DNA of 64,000 nt from Notamacropus eugenii (GCF_028372415.1 NC_092876.1:224211528-224275527), one strand, 5' to 3'. Shown: positions 32,475-43,402, numbered from the stretch's first letter. Notes: generated by a model from the letters alone, not told the origin. Program-made: numbers and translations.

Positions 32475-33252
32475 TCATCTATTATCTATTGGACATTTCA
32501 ATCAGGATATCTTAAATTTAACATGTCCAAAAGAAAGTCACTATCTTTCCTCCTAAATACCTCCTCTTTCAAACTTCATGATTTCCAAATCTCCCATGTA
32601 TGTAACCTTGGAATTATTCTCAACTCCTCACACTCCCTCACCTGACATTTCTAATCAATTGTCAAATTTTGCTGTTTCCACTTTTACAGAATCTCCCATT
32701 TTCTACTCACACACTTTCTACCTTAGTTCAGGCCCTCATCCCTTGTTGCCTAGATGATTGCATCAGCTCCCTAATTGGTCTCTCTGCTTCAAATCTCTCC
32801 CAACTCCATTCCATCTTAAATACTGCTGCTAAAGTAATTTTCCTTAAACATAGATCCAAACATGTTGCTCCTACACTCAATTAACTCCAGTGGCTTTTTA
32901 TTTCCTTTAGGATAAAATATAAACTCTTCTGTTTAGCTTTTAAAGCCCCAAATAACCTGTCTTCAGACTCACTCAATACTTCCTACCCCTCCCTCCACTC
33001 TGTGATTCAGCCAAACTAGTCTTCATTCACATACAACACACCCATCTCCCATCTCTGTGCATTTGCATTGGCCATTCCCTAGGCCTGGAATGTACTCCCT
33101 CTTTACGTTTACTAAGAGTCCCACTCTTTCTTTAACATGCAGTTTGAGTGTTTTGCTAAAAAGTAATTTCTTATTTCCCTAACCTCTAGTTCCTTCCCTT
33201 CCAGATCACCTTATATTTAATTACCGCATATGCAGTTGTATTTATTAACTTT

Positions 33253-33300
<48 letters not shown>

Positions 33301-33390
33301 ATTGTGTACTTGTTGTCTCTCTCACTGAAATATAAGTTCCTTGTAGGTAGGGATTGGTTCATTCTTTGTACTTGATTGATTGACTGACTT
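32475..33390 (+). mobile_element. L2 LINE, RT C-terminus and 3' end
   Basis: About 0.9 kb of L2 coding and 3' sequence in order: AACATGTCCAAAAGAAAGTC, ACCTTGGAATTATTCTCAACTCC, GTTCAGGCCCTCATCCC, CTAGATGATTGCATCAGC, AAAGTAATTTTCCTTAAAC, ACTCCAGTGGCTTTTTATTTCC, TTTAAAGCCCC and TAGGCCTGGAATGTACTCCC, then the 3'UTR (AAGTTCCTTGTAGGTAGGG). Frames of 60-70 codons survive but none is intact. A GT microsatellite has grown in the 3' part. Confidence 0.8.
33254..33298. repeat. (GT)n microsatellite
   Basis: About 22 uninterrupted GT units inside the 3'UTR of an L2 copy. Confidence 0.95.
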
Positions 33391-33529
33391 TTCAGGGTCA
33401 CCAAACTAGGAAGTATTTGAGGCATGATTTGACACTTGGCCTTCCTGACTACACCATGCTAAATGGCAGTCTTAGTCATTTTTTGTATTCCATAGCACTT
33501 TTGGCATAGTAAGCACCTATAAATACTCA

Positions 33530-33615
33530 GAATCTCGGATTTGTAAGGGATCTCAGAAGTCATTTAATCCAACTCACATCTGAACAAATAATAATTCTAT
33601 GTTAGACAATTCACC
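33530..33615 (-). mobile_element. CR1/L3 3' end fragment
   Basis: Reverse complement of the CR1/L3 3' end: AGAATCTCGGATTTGTAAGGGATCTCAGAAGTCATTTAATCCAACTC then ACATCTGAACAA. Short, so it could also be a SINE that shares this end. Confidence 0.45.
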
Positions 33616-33789
33616 TGGATTAAAGACAGACTTCTATACAAAGATAATATAGCCTCTTTTGATAAGAGGACTATACTTCCTGGAAGTCATCTTAGAAGAT
33701 GATGTAACATAAAAGTCAGCCAGGTACTTTCCAATACTAATTGGGGCCCCCTATTTGCTACATAAATATTTCTCAATAAAATGACTAGC

Positions 33790-33955
33790 ATTTCCTAAAA
33801 GTTAAGAGGTATTATAATTTATTTGTTCAGTAGCTACTGCATCAGAACCTGCCATGAGGATGATACTAGGCTTGGCATTGTAGAGGATACAAAGAGGAGC
33901 AAGAAATGGATCCCACCATCCAGCAGACTGTGGTCTAATAAAGTGATGAGTAGTG
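33790..33955 (-). mobile_element. L2 3' end fragment
   Basis: Reverse L2 3' pattern: CCATGAGGATGATACTAGGC, TTGTAGAGGATACAAAGAGGAGCAAGAA and AGCAGACTGTGGTCTAATAAAG. Confidence 0.55.
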
Positions 33956-35574
33956 CCCACAGATAGCTATAAAACAAGGAAATTCATAAGTAAGTGAGGT
34001 AATGGTTTGAATTCTTCCAAACTATGGAATTTTTTTCTAAATTGAGATACTGCAACCATACTTTGAATGCAGAATTCCTTTTCATTTTGTTCACATGAAA
34101 GTGCATGTCTAATATTCCTTCTCAAAAAAAACTTAAATAGATAGTAGAGGCAGCCCATAGACATCATATAATGGGCAACTGGGACCAGGATATACACTTG
34201 GCCAGGGATCAGGCTCCATGAGTCTCAATTAGGAGGCAGTAATATAAATTACTGAAAGGGGAATATTTGAGTGCAGTACCCATTTCAGCATCCCAAGATG
34301 GCTTTGTAGAACAGTTTGACCCTGAGTTAGTGAATATAGGACCTTTGAGATTATCATATGGGAGATGGAACAACTTAATGAGATTATGGTAACTGACAAT
34401 TGTTCTTTTAACATTTCCATTGATGATTTTGGTTACACTGTGCAATTTTAAGGTAAAAGAAGCTAGCTCAAAAAAATAAAAATAAAAACAAGGGAACTAA
34501 TCAAACATGAGGGTGCTATTTCAATAACCAATTAGAATCACATACAAAGAAGGTAATGTTTGTATTCATAAGTTATAAGCAGTTGGGCATAGGGAAAGAT
34601 TCATATCACAGATTTAAATTCTTGAATCTGTAAAGGGAAATGGAAGGAAACTTAAGAACTAAGAGCTTGAACAATGAAAGCTGTGTTCTATTTCCATTCA
34701 GGCATCTGGCTAAGAACAGCACTTTGGTAGTTGTTGAAATTCTAGAAAGGGAGAAGTCCGGTATCTTTGAATCTAAGCAGAAATGTTATATTTCAAGATA
34801 AATGGATGAGAAAAAATTAATTCTGTAAGAAAATAAGTTTTACTTCTGTTAATCCATTTAGAACCATTAAAATTCAGGTTTGAAGTATGGCACTCCTTGC
34901 ATGGATATTTGCTCTTAATTAAAGAATGCTTTGTATCCTTTAATCCTTTATATCCTATGTTTTTTCTACTATATGTGAAAAACTGAATCAAGCAGAATTA
35001 GTGGCAGTGTAAACCATCCATTTTAATGGCTTAATTTTCATATTGTTAAACTCATTAAAATATTGAAATGTTAAAATATTAAAAATCTGTTCAAATGTGA
35101 TACTAATATTCCTTTTTCACCATGGTACCATTAGCTGGGGCTTAGTTTGTTTTGAAGGGGAGCTTAATGACTGTATAGATTAAAGCTGTGTTGCTTTGAA
35201 GTTTCTGGGTTGGATTTATCCCTTGAGATATGCCAGTACACATTTATCCATCATGGAAATTAGATGTCCAGGTAGACCATATGAGCTTTCACATTTTTTT
35301 AAAAAAGAGAAAATTCTTTCTTAAAAGAAATTATAAACTCTAAGCACAAAAGTTAAATCCATTTGGAAGGTTTCATTAGTTTTACTTGCTCTTCCAAAGA
35401 ATATAAGACGTATAAAATGCTATGATTCATTTTCTTCCCTTTTCCTGACCTTATTCTTTAGGAAGGTTTCTTAAAGCATGCATTTTGGCTCAATCAATAT
35501 AACTACTTTCAGAGAAATAATATGATAGTAATAATAAAAATAATAAAAGATCCTCATGCAGAAAATAAATTCAG
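33956..35574. other. no feature recognised
   Basis: 1.6 kb of AT-rich sequence with no gene or named repeat that I can support. Short minus-strand frames (about 34209-34445) show no similarity I recognise. Confidence 0.45.
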
Positions 35575-35740
35575 TTCAATTCTGTGAGAATTTCTTGTGC
35601 TCCTACTATGTGCTGTTATTTATTAGCCATTTGGTTTTCTTAAGGAGAGGGGCATAATAAATGAAATTAAGACATAGTCCCAACATGCTAAGAACTCATC
35701 AGTTGCAAGATGCCAAAATATGAAACAGGCAAATGTCAAA
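35575..35740 (-). mobile_element. L2 3' end fragment (split)
   Basis: TTTCTTGTGCTCCTACTATGTGCTG and ATTAAGACATAGTCCCAACATGCTAAGAACTCA are reversed L2 3' blocks, separated by about 50 unrelated bases. Confidence 0.5.
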
Positions 35741-35894
35741 AATGACATTACAAACTACAAATATAAGGGAAATTCACAGGATCCTAGGATATCAGTACTA
35801 GGAGGCGTGAGAGACTATCAAGTACAACCCCTTAGAAGATGAAAATATTGACAACCCAAGAAAGACTGTGATCACCTCTCAACTTCATGTATTT

Positions 35895-36225
35895 TCACTG
35901 ACTGCCCCCTAGGCTCAGAATTCTCTCTCTTCATTTCCACCTTTTGGCTTTCCTGCTTTTCTTCAAGTCTCAGCTAAAATCCCATCTTCTGCAAGAAGCC
36001 TTTCCTGATCCCTTTAATGCTAATGACTTTTCTCTGAGATTTTCTCCAAATTATCCTGCTTATTTCTTTTTGGTACATAGATCTTTATACTTGTTTCCTT
36101 CGATAGATTTTGAGTTCCTTAAGGACAGAGGCTGTTTTTGCCTCTCCTTGTATGCCTAGCATTTTAGCATAAATCTTGGCACATAGTAGGTACTTGAGAA
36201 ATGAATGGTCAAGTGATTGTTGATA
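35895..36225 (+). mobile_element. L2 LINE 3' end
   Basis: CTGACTGCCCCCTAGGCTCAGAATTCTCTCTC, TCAAGTCTCAGCTAAAATCCCATCTTCTGCAAGAAGCCTTTCCTGATCC, ATAGATTTTGAGTTCCTTAAGGACAGAGGC and TCTTGGCACATAGTAGGTACTTGAGAAATG: the L2 end of ORF2 and 3'UTR, well preserved. A 71-codon frame is only its relic. Confidence 0.8.
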
Positions 36226-36272
36226 TAAATTTATGGTATATGCACATATAAAGTATAGATGAAGGTCTAGAC

Positions 36273-36571
36273 TAGCACTTCTTAACCTATGGGTCCCCAC
36301 CCTATATGGGGTCACAAAACTTTGGCAACAGTAAAAAGGCTTCTGAATGTGCAACAACCAAAAATTAATTAAAAATCAAATGTATATTGAATTCGAGGTG
36401 TTTTTGGCAGTACTTTCCCACACTGTATCACATGACTTCACAGCAACCTTGGTTCTGAACACACAGCATGAACAATTTGCACAACACATGCCCTCAGGCA
36501 ATACAATGCCAAGGAACACTACCCAAATGCAAAAAAAGGGATAGGGAGTGCAAAAAGTTTAAGAAGCCATG
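36273..36571 (+). mobile_element. hAT-type element, copy B (299 bp)
   Basis: Imperfect terminal inverted repeats: TAGCACTTCTTAACCTATGG at the left and, inverted, CATGGCTTCTTAAACTTTTT at the right. Flanked by GTCTAGAC (36265-36272) and ATCTAGAC (36572-36579), 7 of 8 identical, the duplication size of hAT transposons. No transposase. Copy A of the same family lies at 7438-7631 in the opposite orientation. Confidence 0.75.
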
Positions 36572-36632
36572 ATCTAGACAACTTCTCAAGACATGTTTGA
36601 GAAGAAATGTGACACTTAAAATTGAAAACAAT

Positions 36633-36648
36633 AAAGAATGCCTACATA
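36633..36648. repeat. target-site duplication of the U6-L1 chimera (left)
   Basis: AAAGAATGCCTACATA, repeated as AAAGAATGGCTACATA at 36917-36932 (15 of 16). Confidence 0.9.
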
Positions 36649-36756
36649 ATGCTCTCTTCAGCAGCACGTATACTAAAATTGGAATGATAAAGAGGAGATT
36701 AGCATGGCCCCTGCACAAGGATGACATGCAAATTCATGAAACGTTTCATATTTTTT
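36649..36756 (+). pseudogene. U6 snRNA retropseudogene (5' half of a U6-L1 chimera)
   Basis: A full-length copy of U6, the spliceosomal snRNA that pairs with the 5' splice site and with U4/U2. It runs from the first base to the terminal T run (36751-36756). I count about 12 differences from mammalian U6, several of them C-to-T or G-to-A at CpG sites. The conserved TTAGCATGGCCCCTGC part is kept, with GCG changed to GCA just after it. Pol III U6 genes need an upstream TATA box and PSE; none is apparent, and a target duplication abuts base 1, so this is a retrotransposed copy. At its 3' end it runs straight into an L1 3'UTR (36757 on). No function inferred. Confidence 0.93.
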
Positions 36757-36916
36757 AATTGTTCTATGCAACATGACTAATGTGAAAATGTGTTTAATAA
36801 GAATGTATGTGTAGAACCCATGTAAGATTGCATGCTATTTCAAGGAGGGAGAGGGAAAAATTAAAATTTATGGAAGTGATTGTTGAAAACTGAAAACAAA
36901 TAATTTAATTTAAAAC
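36757..36916 (+). mobile_element. L1 3' end fused to U6 (3' half of the chimera)
   Basis: Plus-strand sequence aligns with the sense 3'UTR of L1 copy 2: CATGACTAATGTGAAAATG, TTTAATAAGAATGTATGTG and TAGAACCCATGTAAGATTGC, then a G-rich purine tract (GGAGGGAGAGGG), GATTGTTGAAAACTGAAAAC and an A-rich tail (about 36896-36916). It joins the U6 T run without a gap. A 16-bp duplication encloses U6 and L1 together, so they entered as one cDNA. Confidence 0.9.
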
Positions 36917-36932
36917 AAAGAATGGCTACATA
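36917..36932. repeat. target-site duplication of the U6-L1 chimera (right)
   Basis: AAAGAATGGCTACATA, directly after the A-rich L1 tail; partner of 36633-36648. Confidence 0.9.
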
Positions 36933-37520
36933 GAGAAGGTGATAGCTGAACTGAGACTTGAAAGAAGGTGTCATTTCTGAAAGAAAGAAAGGAAAAGAGT
37001 ACATTCCAAGCATTATGGAAAACTTGTGCAAATACACAAAGGCAGGGAACGTTAGAGAGTTTGGAGAAAGCCTGGTAGTCTAGCTTAGTAATAACATGAA
37101 GTAAGACTGAAAACATAGGCTAGAACCAAAATGTGGAAGACCTTGCATGCCAGGCTGAGGAATTTGTATTTTAGCCTAGAGGTCATTTTGGAACTCAAGA
37201 GTGAACTGTGCTTTACAAAGATTATTTTTTGTCATGTGTATAAAGTATGGATTGAAGATGGGAGAGACTACAGGTACAGAGACCAATTAAGAAGCTATAA
37301 CAATGGTTTGTGAGAACTGGAACTATGATTGTGTCTACATGAGTGGAAAGATGGGAATGCCTGTGAGAAATGCTGTGCAAAGAGAATAGAAAAATCTTAT
37401 TAACTGAATGGGTGAGAACAATGGTAAGAAAAAAGATTCAGTCATGACTCTGAGGAAACTATACTTTAGCAGTAAAGAGCTTGGGCCTCCAATGGTGGAA
37501 AGGAGTTAGAGGCAATTGGT
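36933..37520 (-). mobile_element. L2 LINE fragment, minus strand
   Basis: Reads the reversed L2 ORF2 end: AACTGAGACTTGAAAGAAGG, GAGTACATTCCAAGCATTATGG, TGTGCAAATACACAAAGGCAGG, GACCTTGCATGCCAGGCTGAGGAATTTG and AGAGACCAATTAAGAAGCTATAACAATGG. Diverged, no frame. It abuts the U6-L1 insertion. Confidence 0.6.
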
Positions 37521-37919
37521 ACAGATCACAGAGTAGAGAAATTTGTAACTAACATTAAGAAATTAGGAATACATTCTTTTTCCATAACACATTCTATACA
37601 ATGTAGGTAAATGAAAATAAAAATGCATCCCTGGGCGTATTACATTTCAAAAAGGTAATAGAAGGTATTCCAGAATTTTAAAACACTTTCCAAGTTCAGT
37701 GATGGGTATATTCATAGGAAGGTCACATAGATTAATAGTTGGAAGAGCTAAGACTGGAATTTATACCTCAAGAATCTTTACCTAAAGTAGATATAGAAAA
37801 TTTTGTGGGCTGGAATAGTTAGGGAAAGCTTTGTGGAAGAGAATTCAAGAATCATCACATTTTAGAATGACTGGGTAACATAAATGATCTAATCTAATTG
37901 TTCCTCTAATTTACTAATT

Positions 37920-38166
37920 GGTACATCTAGGTAGCAGAGTGGATAAAGTGGATAAAGACTCATCTTCCTGAATTCAAATCTGGCCTCAGACATTTACTAG
38001 TTATATGACCCTGAGGAAGTCACTTAAGCCTATTTGCCTCAGTTTCCTCATCTGTAAAATGAGTGGAAGAAGGAAATGGCAAATCCCTCCAGTATCTTTG
38101 TCAAGAAAACCCCAAATGGGGTCACAAAGAATCGGATACAACTAAACAACCAAACAAGAATAACAA
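37920..38166 (+). mobile_element. tRNA-SINE with RTE-like tail
   Basis: Head GGTACATCTAGGTAGCAGAGTGG with box A, box B as GAATTCAAATCTGGCC, core TATATGACCCTGAGGAAGTCACTTAAG, then the tail GAAGGAAATGGCAAATCCCTCCAGTATC...CCCCAAATGGGGTCACAAAGAATCGG and (AAC)n. The tail resembles RTE/BovB 3' ends, which suggests RTE-driven mobility. Flanking TAATTTACTAATT (37907-37919) and TAATTTATCAGTT (38167-38179) match at 10 of 13. Confidence 0.8.
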
Positions 38167-38539
38167 TAATTTATCAGTTAGGGAACTGAGGCATATAAGG
38201 AGCATCATGCTCCGGATTTTCATGGGGAGTCATGTTTGCTGTTAGAGTTAGTTTGCAATAGCTTGGTGAGCAGAAAGGAAAATATCAACCTTACAATCAC
38301 AAAAGTAGTGGACAGGTGGCAGAAATCAGCCTTGTATCAGTGAAGGGGAAACCCTTGCAGGCTATGTGGGCCCATCTGATATGCACAGGAAAATGAAATT
38401 TCTGCCTCCTCACTAAAAGATCCATGGCAAAATAACTGTTTTGCACATGGTGGTTTTTGTAAGTTATTCAGCTTTTGTAGAAAGCTCATGCAGCGTGGCA
38501 AACATCACATAATCATTCTGGTATCATTTCGGTGATTCT

Positions 38540-38790
38540 CTCAGCAAACATTTAATTAGTGGCTGCTCTGTGCTAGGTACTGAGAGAGAGAAAGGTAAGT
38601 CAAACTCAAGTCACTAACAGTTTAGTAGCAGTCAAAGAAACAAATGTGATAATGACTGGAATACAAATTAGAAAATAACTCTATAAGAAAAGTACAAAGT
38701 GACATGAGTTCAAGTGAGGAAGCGATCAATGGCAGGTGGAAGAATGAATGAAAGGATAGCATCTGATCTTGGCCTTCTGTTTTAAGATAC
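38540..38790 (-). mobile_element. possible L2 3' end, minus strand
   Basis: AACATTTAATTAGTGGCTGCTCTGTGCTAGGTACTGAG and CACTAACAGTTTAGTAGCAG are weak reversed L2-like 3' blocks. Low certainty beyond the first 60 bases. Confidence 0.4.
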
Positions 38791-39987
38791 AGTTGAATCT
38801 CACTTTGAATTAACCCTGCTCCTCATGAGATCATCAGGGGGTCCCGGAGACCTTATGAGAGTGTCTAAGATCCTGAGATTGCACAGAATGTGTTGTAGTA
38901 GAGGTGACTGGGTCAGAAAGTAGAAAGATGGGCATATGATTAAGTGAAGTGTGTATATGACTATAGAGAAATTGAGCAGGCAGGGTTTTGTAATTGACTA
39001 TCTGGACAATTAGCTGAAGAACAAACACAAGGTTACCACACAAAAGATGCACGTGTTGCTTTGACTGCAAAGATTCACCATTGTAAATCTAGTTATTTTC
39101 CCACAGTCAAATAAACTTCAAGCCAATGAATAAAATGCTCCAGGGTCTATTTATTCTGAATTCCTCCAATCCAAAGTATTTGTTTGACTCGAATATTTGG
39201 TTTAATATTTGAAGAGAGAGCTCTGAGGTTTACGAACAGCTTGCCTAGCTCGTATAAAAAATGTTGGAGCTTTTCATTGCCCTTAAGAAGATAAGTGCCA
39301 TAGGGCCTCTCTTCTGGGAATGCTAGAGGGAATTGTTTTTCCACTCTTGGTTTTTGGGTTTACGGTAACACCCAAAGTAAATGGAGACTGTGTTTCATGT
39401 GAATGCTGGGGTAAGGAAAACCACACATTCCTTTCCCTGGTAAGTGATTTTTTTTTTTTTGCCTGTGAAATATTTATAATCACCTTCTATAATGATTAAA
39501 GAACAGATGAAAGTCTAAGGATGGTATTTGTAAAATGAGAAAAGCCACCAGTTAATGCAATTCTGCAAAGATATCCTAAGCCAAGCTGCAAGTGCTGAGG
39601 TTTTAAAGTTGGATCCTGAGTGATTATTGAACCTCACACCACTCTGATTCTGTTATTTAAGAAGTAATATGAAAAATTCCTTGAAAATGGCTAGAATAAT
39701 ACCAGAAAAATTCAATATTTGTGTAAAATTTCATAGTATCAGCTGTTTAAACAACAGCCTGATTAAATATCAATACCTGTTTTGCAAGCATTGTGAATTT
39801 TACCCTATTATTATCTCCATAACACAATTTTCAGGTACGAGACAGATTATACTAAAAATCAACCAATATGCTATATGCTAGGCCCCCAAATGACAGAATC
39901 CTTCCTGTGAAAACTCATGGCAGTTAGCTGGTCCCCATATTCTGGCTGGCCCTTTGCATTCAAAGGCCACAAGATCTCTACATGGGT
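38791..39987. other. no feature recognised
   Basis: About 1.2 kb with no gene or repeat I can name. A T12 run lies at 39449-39460. Confidence 0.45.
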
Positions 39988-40125
39988 TTGTTGTTTGCTG
40001 TTCAATCATTTCAGTTGTGTCTAACTCTCATGACCTCATTTGGGGTTTTCTTGGCAAAGATCCTGGAGTGATTTGCCATTTCCTTCTCCAGCTCATTTAA
40101 AGATGAGACAACTGAGGCAAACAAG
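39988..40125 (-). mobile_element. RTE-tailed SINE, 5'-truncated
   Basis: Reversed tail and core: TTGTTTGCTGTTCAATCATTTCAGTTGTGTC, TGACCTCATTTGGGGTTTTCTTGGCAAAGATCCTGGAGTG, ATTTGCCATTTCCTTCTCCAGCTCATTT and GAGACAACTGAGGCAAAC. The tRNA-like head is missing. Confidence 0.75.
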
Positions 40126-40617
40126 CTTTGTTTAGGTGAGGGTTTTTAACAACTCAACAAGATATTCTCTAGTGACACGAAGAAAGTCTTTGCAAGTTGT
40201 AAACTACAGCAACAGCTTCACAGTCCTTCCTTCCTGTATCCTACTCATCTCAATGGATGTATTTTCTGCCTTCACCATGCACACTGATAAAAATCAAAAC
40301 CAAAAGAATTTCCAGTGTTATATCAATTCTTCCCTTTCATTGTCTAAAACCTCCTTTCCCACAGTGCAAGCTTTTTCTCTTTCTATTAATGATTCATCAA
40401 AATGCTAATGAAATATCATAAAATTTGTTTTCTTGCCATTTAAATTACAACAAATTACTAGAATATTAATGGTTTCTCTATGTTGTGTTTGATGCAGCAT
40501 TAGAATTAAACCATTTTGTTTTTAGGTCCCAAAAGATTTCACATTATTATTCAGTTTTATTTTTAAAAGTCTGTGATCAAATTAGAGTGCAAATATGAAA
40601 TATTTAACAACTGAAAT
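40126..40617. other. no feature recognised
   Basis: About 490 bp; a 90-codon frame here has no recognisable similarity. Confidence 0.45.
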
Positions 40618-40800
40618 GTTTCCTGTGTCCAGTAAATTGCTTGGCATATAAGAGACCCTTAATAAATGCTTGTTGATTGATTAAGGACTGTAATCATCTC
40701 AAAATCAGGAACTGTGTCTGATATTTCTTTCATACTCTCCCCAAAACCTGAGATTATATTGAGTGCATCGTAGGTACTGGATGTAGACTTATTAATTGAT
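40618..40800 (+). mobile_element. two L2 3' ends in tandem
   Basis: First: GTAAATTGCTTGGCATATAAGAGACCCTTAATAAATGCTTGTTGATTGATT (to 40683). Second: AAAATCAGGAACTGTGTCTG...TGCATCGTAGGTACTGGATG...TTATTAATTGAT (40690-40800). Both are short and diverged. Confidence 0.6.
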
Positions 40801-41539
40801 CTAGTCAATAGCATTTACGAAAGACCAGAACTTGTAAAAGGAAAATGCCAGTGGAAGGTTTCAAAAGGAAATCTTGAAAAAGCGCTGAATTGTGGTTAGT
40901 TTCTTCTTATTTTAGTCTCCGACATATTTGCTTGTCTACCTAGAGTTACTAGGACATAAATATTTATTTGTAGCATAAACTATGAACTCTCAACCAAACT
41001 GGTTTTTTATGTAATTATGAAACTAACCATAGCAACAAGAAAATGCTGAAGATGAATTTTCTTCATTGTTGATACTAAATGCAAAATCAATAGCATTTAT
41101 GCTTACAGATTTAAAAAAAAATTAGTTCCAATTCATGACTAGAGAGAAGTTTAAGTTAATCCTGGTTTCCAGAAGGCTCCACACTTTCTGGAAAGTAACC
41201 TCCACTGTCATGAATCAATTTAAAATTTAAAAATATAAATTCTAAAAATATATATATATATATAAATTCTAAATCTTTTCTTATAAGCTGATTTGATCTT
41301 TATGCATAAAAATAGAATCTGCTCCAAGTATTTGATAGCAAAAGGCCCAAATATTCTGCACTAAAATTATCACAATAATAATCTTACATGCCATTATAAG
41401 AAATTCTAAAGAGTATTAAGACAAATAGTTAAATTTTAATGCAGTATATACATCCTTTATGAAGTACCAGATCATTTGATTGACTTAATAATCCTGTAAT
41501 ACCTTGAAGATTTGCTCCTAGGTAATACCAAAGTACTTT
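40801..41539. other. no feature recognised
   Basis: AT-rich, with a short TA run at 41250-41264. No named repeat. Confidence 0.45.
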
Positions 41540-41986
41540 TTGGAGGGGTGGAAAAGGAGGTTCTACTCCCTCTACCAGTTTGCCTAAGACTGTTTAGTAT
41601 GGAATACTTCTAATGGGATGTTTCTAATTGAACTGCCTCCAAAGAATTGCTCTTAATGGGTTGTCAGATTATTTTCAATGGATTTTTTCCAGTGGATTGT
41701 CAGACATTCCCCCAATGGACTACTCCTAAAAATTTTCTGGGCCTTGTCCAACATAGCACTTGAATGACCCATCTCAATAGACTATTCAACTTGGCCCAGT
41801 GAGTTATTCCATTCTGACTGCCAGACCACTTCCAGGTACTGTCATTCTGTTTCCAAAGTGCTGCTGGACTTCTCCCAGCACATTGGCAGCAGTGATGGCT
41901 AGACTCATCCAAACACAGCGGCAGCTTGTAATCACTTGGTCTATCCCAAGAGTCTGTATCCCCAGACTCTTTTTAAAAAGGGGAAG
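41540..41986 (+). mobile_element. probable 3' internal part of an endogenous retrovirus
   Basis: Higher-GC sequence that leads directly into a polypurine tract (AAAAAGGGGAAG, 41975-41986) and an LTR. It carries a 77-codon plus-strand frame (41799-42032, no ATG start) that crosses into the LTR. I could not identify which retroviral gene it comes from. Recognised by its position before the PPT and LTR, not by domain. Confidence 0.45.
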
Positions 41987-42745
41987 TGTTGATGTAAGAA
42001 AAGATAAAATTCACTCATACTCAGTGACTTAATGATTAGTGTGGGGACAATAGTGTGGTTTTTACTATTCTCTTTCATATCCATTACAAATTAATAGCTG
42101 TTAAAAAATACTTCTATTGAATCTTTCCTTAGTTATCCATTTCCAAGTGCTACTGCATCCATATGTTATTGTTGTAATCACATTTTATCATTTAGAGATT
42201 CTTGTGTAAATGAAGGTAGGTTCTTGATTGAAATGAAAATGATTTCCCTTATCTATCAAACAATTCTATAGGTACCTTAAAAATCATCAGTAGGGGTCCC
42301 ACTGAATTTTCTTTAGCTCCTTTAAAAAAATAGTCTTCCAACAAGGCCAATCACAGTTGCTCTAGGCTAGAAAAGTCACTAGGTGGACTTTTTCTATGAA
42401 GGGAAGAAATGACTTTCCAATGCATACTATGCTAGGGAGCTTGAGTTGAAAACATTTCACTAAATTGACTCCTAACTCGACTGACTAGAGCCCAGGAAAC
42501 CTCAATAAAAGAGAAACCTTTTAGGGATTAGGCAAACATCTCACCCCACATTTGTACACTCTCTGAGATACAAGAATATAAAGACTGCTTGGTAATTCCA
42601 TCCTCTTCAGCCATGAATTGTGACTTTCAGTGACTTATGCATTTTAACGATGTTAATAGATTTAGAATGGATCAGCCTCAATGATGAATCGTTGTCTCTA
42701 ATTTGGTGAAGAATTACCAGCAACACCCCTATCGACTATATTTCA
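41987..42745 (+). mobile_element. ERV 3' LTR (about 760 bp)
   Basis: Starts TGTTGATG directly after the polypurine tract, contains a poly(A) signal in CCTCAATAAAAGAG (about 42501-42514) and ends near CTATATTTCA (42736-42745), giving TG...CA ends. No matching 5' LTR was found upstream, so the provirus is truncated at its 5' side. Boundaries are by motif only. Confidence 0.55.
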
Positions 42746-42849
42746 TATCATCCCATGATAGTTTTCCTCTGACACCATCCAAGAGAACTACTGCTACTGA
42801 AGAGTTATGCCTATTTTATAAATGGGAAAATTGACATATACAGAAGTAG

Positions 42850-42970
42850 GTCAATAAGCATTTATTAAGTACTTAACTGTGTTCCAGGCACTCTACTGAA
42901 TTCTAGGCATACAAATAGAAGCAAAAAGAAAGATATTTCCTGCATTCAAAGAGCTTATATTCTAATGGAA
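42850..42970 (-). mobile_element. L2 3' end, minus strand
   Basis: AATAAGCATTTATTAAGTACTTAACTGTGTTCCAGGCACTC, then CAAAGAGCTTATATTCTAATGG: reversed L2 3' end. Confidence 0.7.
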
Positions 42971-43117
42971 GACTAGAACACAGAAAAGAAGCCTGAAAAG
43001 GAGGCAGAGGCATTGCAGCAGGGGCATAGAGTTAAAGTATGGATAATAAAAGATGATTAATCTGGGCCCTTCCCCAAAATGGAGGTTCAAGAAAGAACTC
43101 ACCAGTAGAAGACCAGA

Positions 43118-43402
43118 GGGAGAATAATAATAGTAAAAATAATAACTAGCATTTAAATAGTACCTACTATGTGCCAAGCACTTTTCTAAGCACTTTATCA
43201 ATGTTATCTCATTCAGTCTTCACAACGGCCCAATGAGGCAAGTGCCATTATCATCCCCATTTCGTAGATAAGGAAACTGAAACAAACAGAAATTAAGTGA
43301 TTTTCCTAAAGTCATACAGCTAGTAAATGTCTGAGGTCAAATTTGAACTCAGATCTCCCTGACTCCAGGCCCACTGCTCTATGCACTCTACCACTTAGTT
43401 GC
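43118..43402 (-). mobile_element. near full-length MIR/CORE-SINE, minus strand
   Basis: Reversed order of all parts: 3' end TACCTACTATGTGCCAAGCACTTTTCTAAGCAC, TCTCATTCAGTCTTCACAACGGCCC, ATAAGGAAACTGAAAC, core GTCATACAGCTAGTAAATGTCTGAGG, box B region TTTGAACTCAGATC and tRNA head GGCCCACTGCTCTATGCACTCTACCACTTAGTTGC. One of the best-preserved SINEs here. Confidence 0.85.

Noticed and set aside
36649-36756. Functional U6 gene
   Set aside because: About 12 substitutions, a target duplication directly at base 1, no evident TATA/PSE upstream, and fusion to an L1 3'UTR.
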